A DNA stretch of 23,020 bases, taken from contig JAQUFX010000014.1 in NCBI GenBank assembly GCA_028684435.1, positions 1-23,020 of the forward strand, in the 5' to 3' direction. The position numbers and the translations under genes were made by a program. The notes beneath the pieces were generated by a model, which saw only the letters and a list, made by a program, of their open reading frames with translations, did not search any database and was not told where the DNA came from. This document shows, in pieces, positions 23,006-23,020 of the stretch; position 1 is the first letter of the stretch, and each line of letters begins with the position of its first letter. The stretch comes from Bacilli bacterium (lineage in GTDB: Bacteria > Bacillota_I > Bacilli_A > RF39 > UBA660).

Positions 23006-23020
23006 GCTTTTTTTTAAAAA

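Overview
The window reads as chromosomal DNA of a very AT-rich, low-GC Gram-positive bacterium, most likely an uncultured gut-type member of the Bacilli near the Mycoplasmatota boundary (RF39-like). This placement is inferred. The grounds are the strong A/T codon bias, consensus SigA-type promoters with 17-18 bp spacers, AGGAGG-type ribosome binding sites, a T-box, a RecD2, a DUF1292-like protein and TasA/camelysin-like surface proteins. Peptidoglycan genes (murB, a D,D-carboxypeptidase, a LysM lipoprotein) argue against a wall-less mollicute. Trp is read from TGG, so the standard code applies. About 22 genes are packed tightly, and no tRNA, rRNA, CRISPR array or insertion sequence was recognised.

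Left part (1-5410): a minus-strand operon made of an HD-domain hydrolase, valS (the archaeal/rickettsial 'type 2' ValRS) and murB (cut by the window edge). It is driven by a consensus promoter and a T-box leader with a probable GUU (Val) specifier. A lone GspE/PilB-type ATPase is transcribed divergently, and the two -35 boxes share a near-perfect palindrome. Next (5409-8462): rpsB-tsf with a structured leader. S2 carries a long Lys/Glu tail ending in a Rho_N/SAP-like module. A second HD-domain protein lies upstream.

Middle (8557-13267): a large surface protein with a TasA-like N-terminus, a D-Ala-D-Ala carboxypeptidase, a small lipoprotein, and trpS running convergently into the last gene of a four-gene cassette. 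That cassette (12998-15927) encodes a TasA/camelysin-like exported protein, a small coiled-coil protein, a large coiled-coil/SH3-like/membrane protein and a DUF1292-like protein. The two coiled-coil proteins are not recognised. The cassette is the best candidate here for an undescribed envelope system.

Right part (15996-23020): rpsT, a transglutaminase-like exported protein, an AI-2E/PerM-family permease, a 50-residue membrane peptide, recD2 (predicted leaderless), a LysM lipoprotein with an unusual long N-terminal tail, and mtaB. The mtaB leader contains a full intrinsic terminator directly abutting the Shine-Dalgarno, which suggests attenuation. Recurring themes are terminators folded into the last codons of genes, tail-to-tail gene overlaps, GTG codons embedded in Shine-Dalgarno sequences that mislead start calling, and complete absence of TGA stops.
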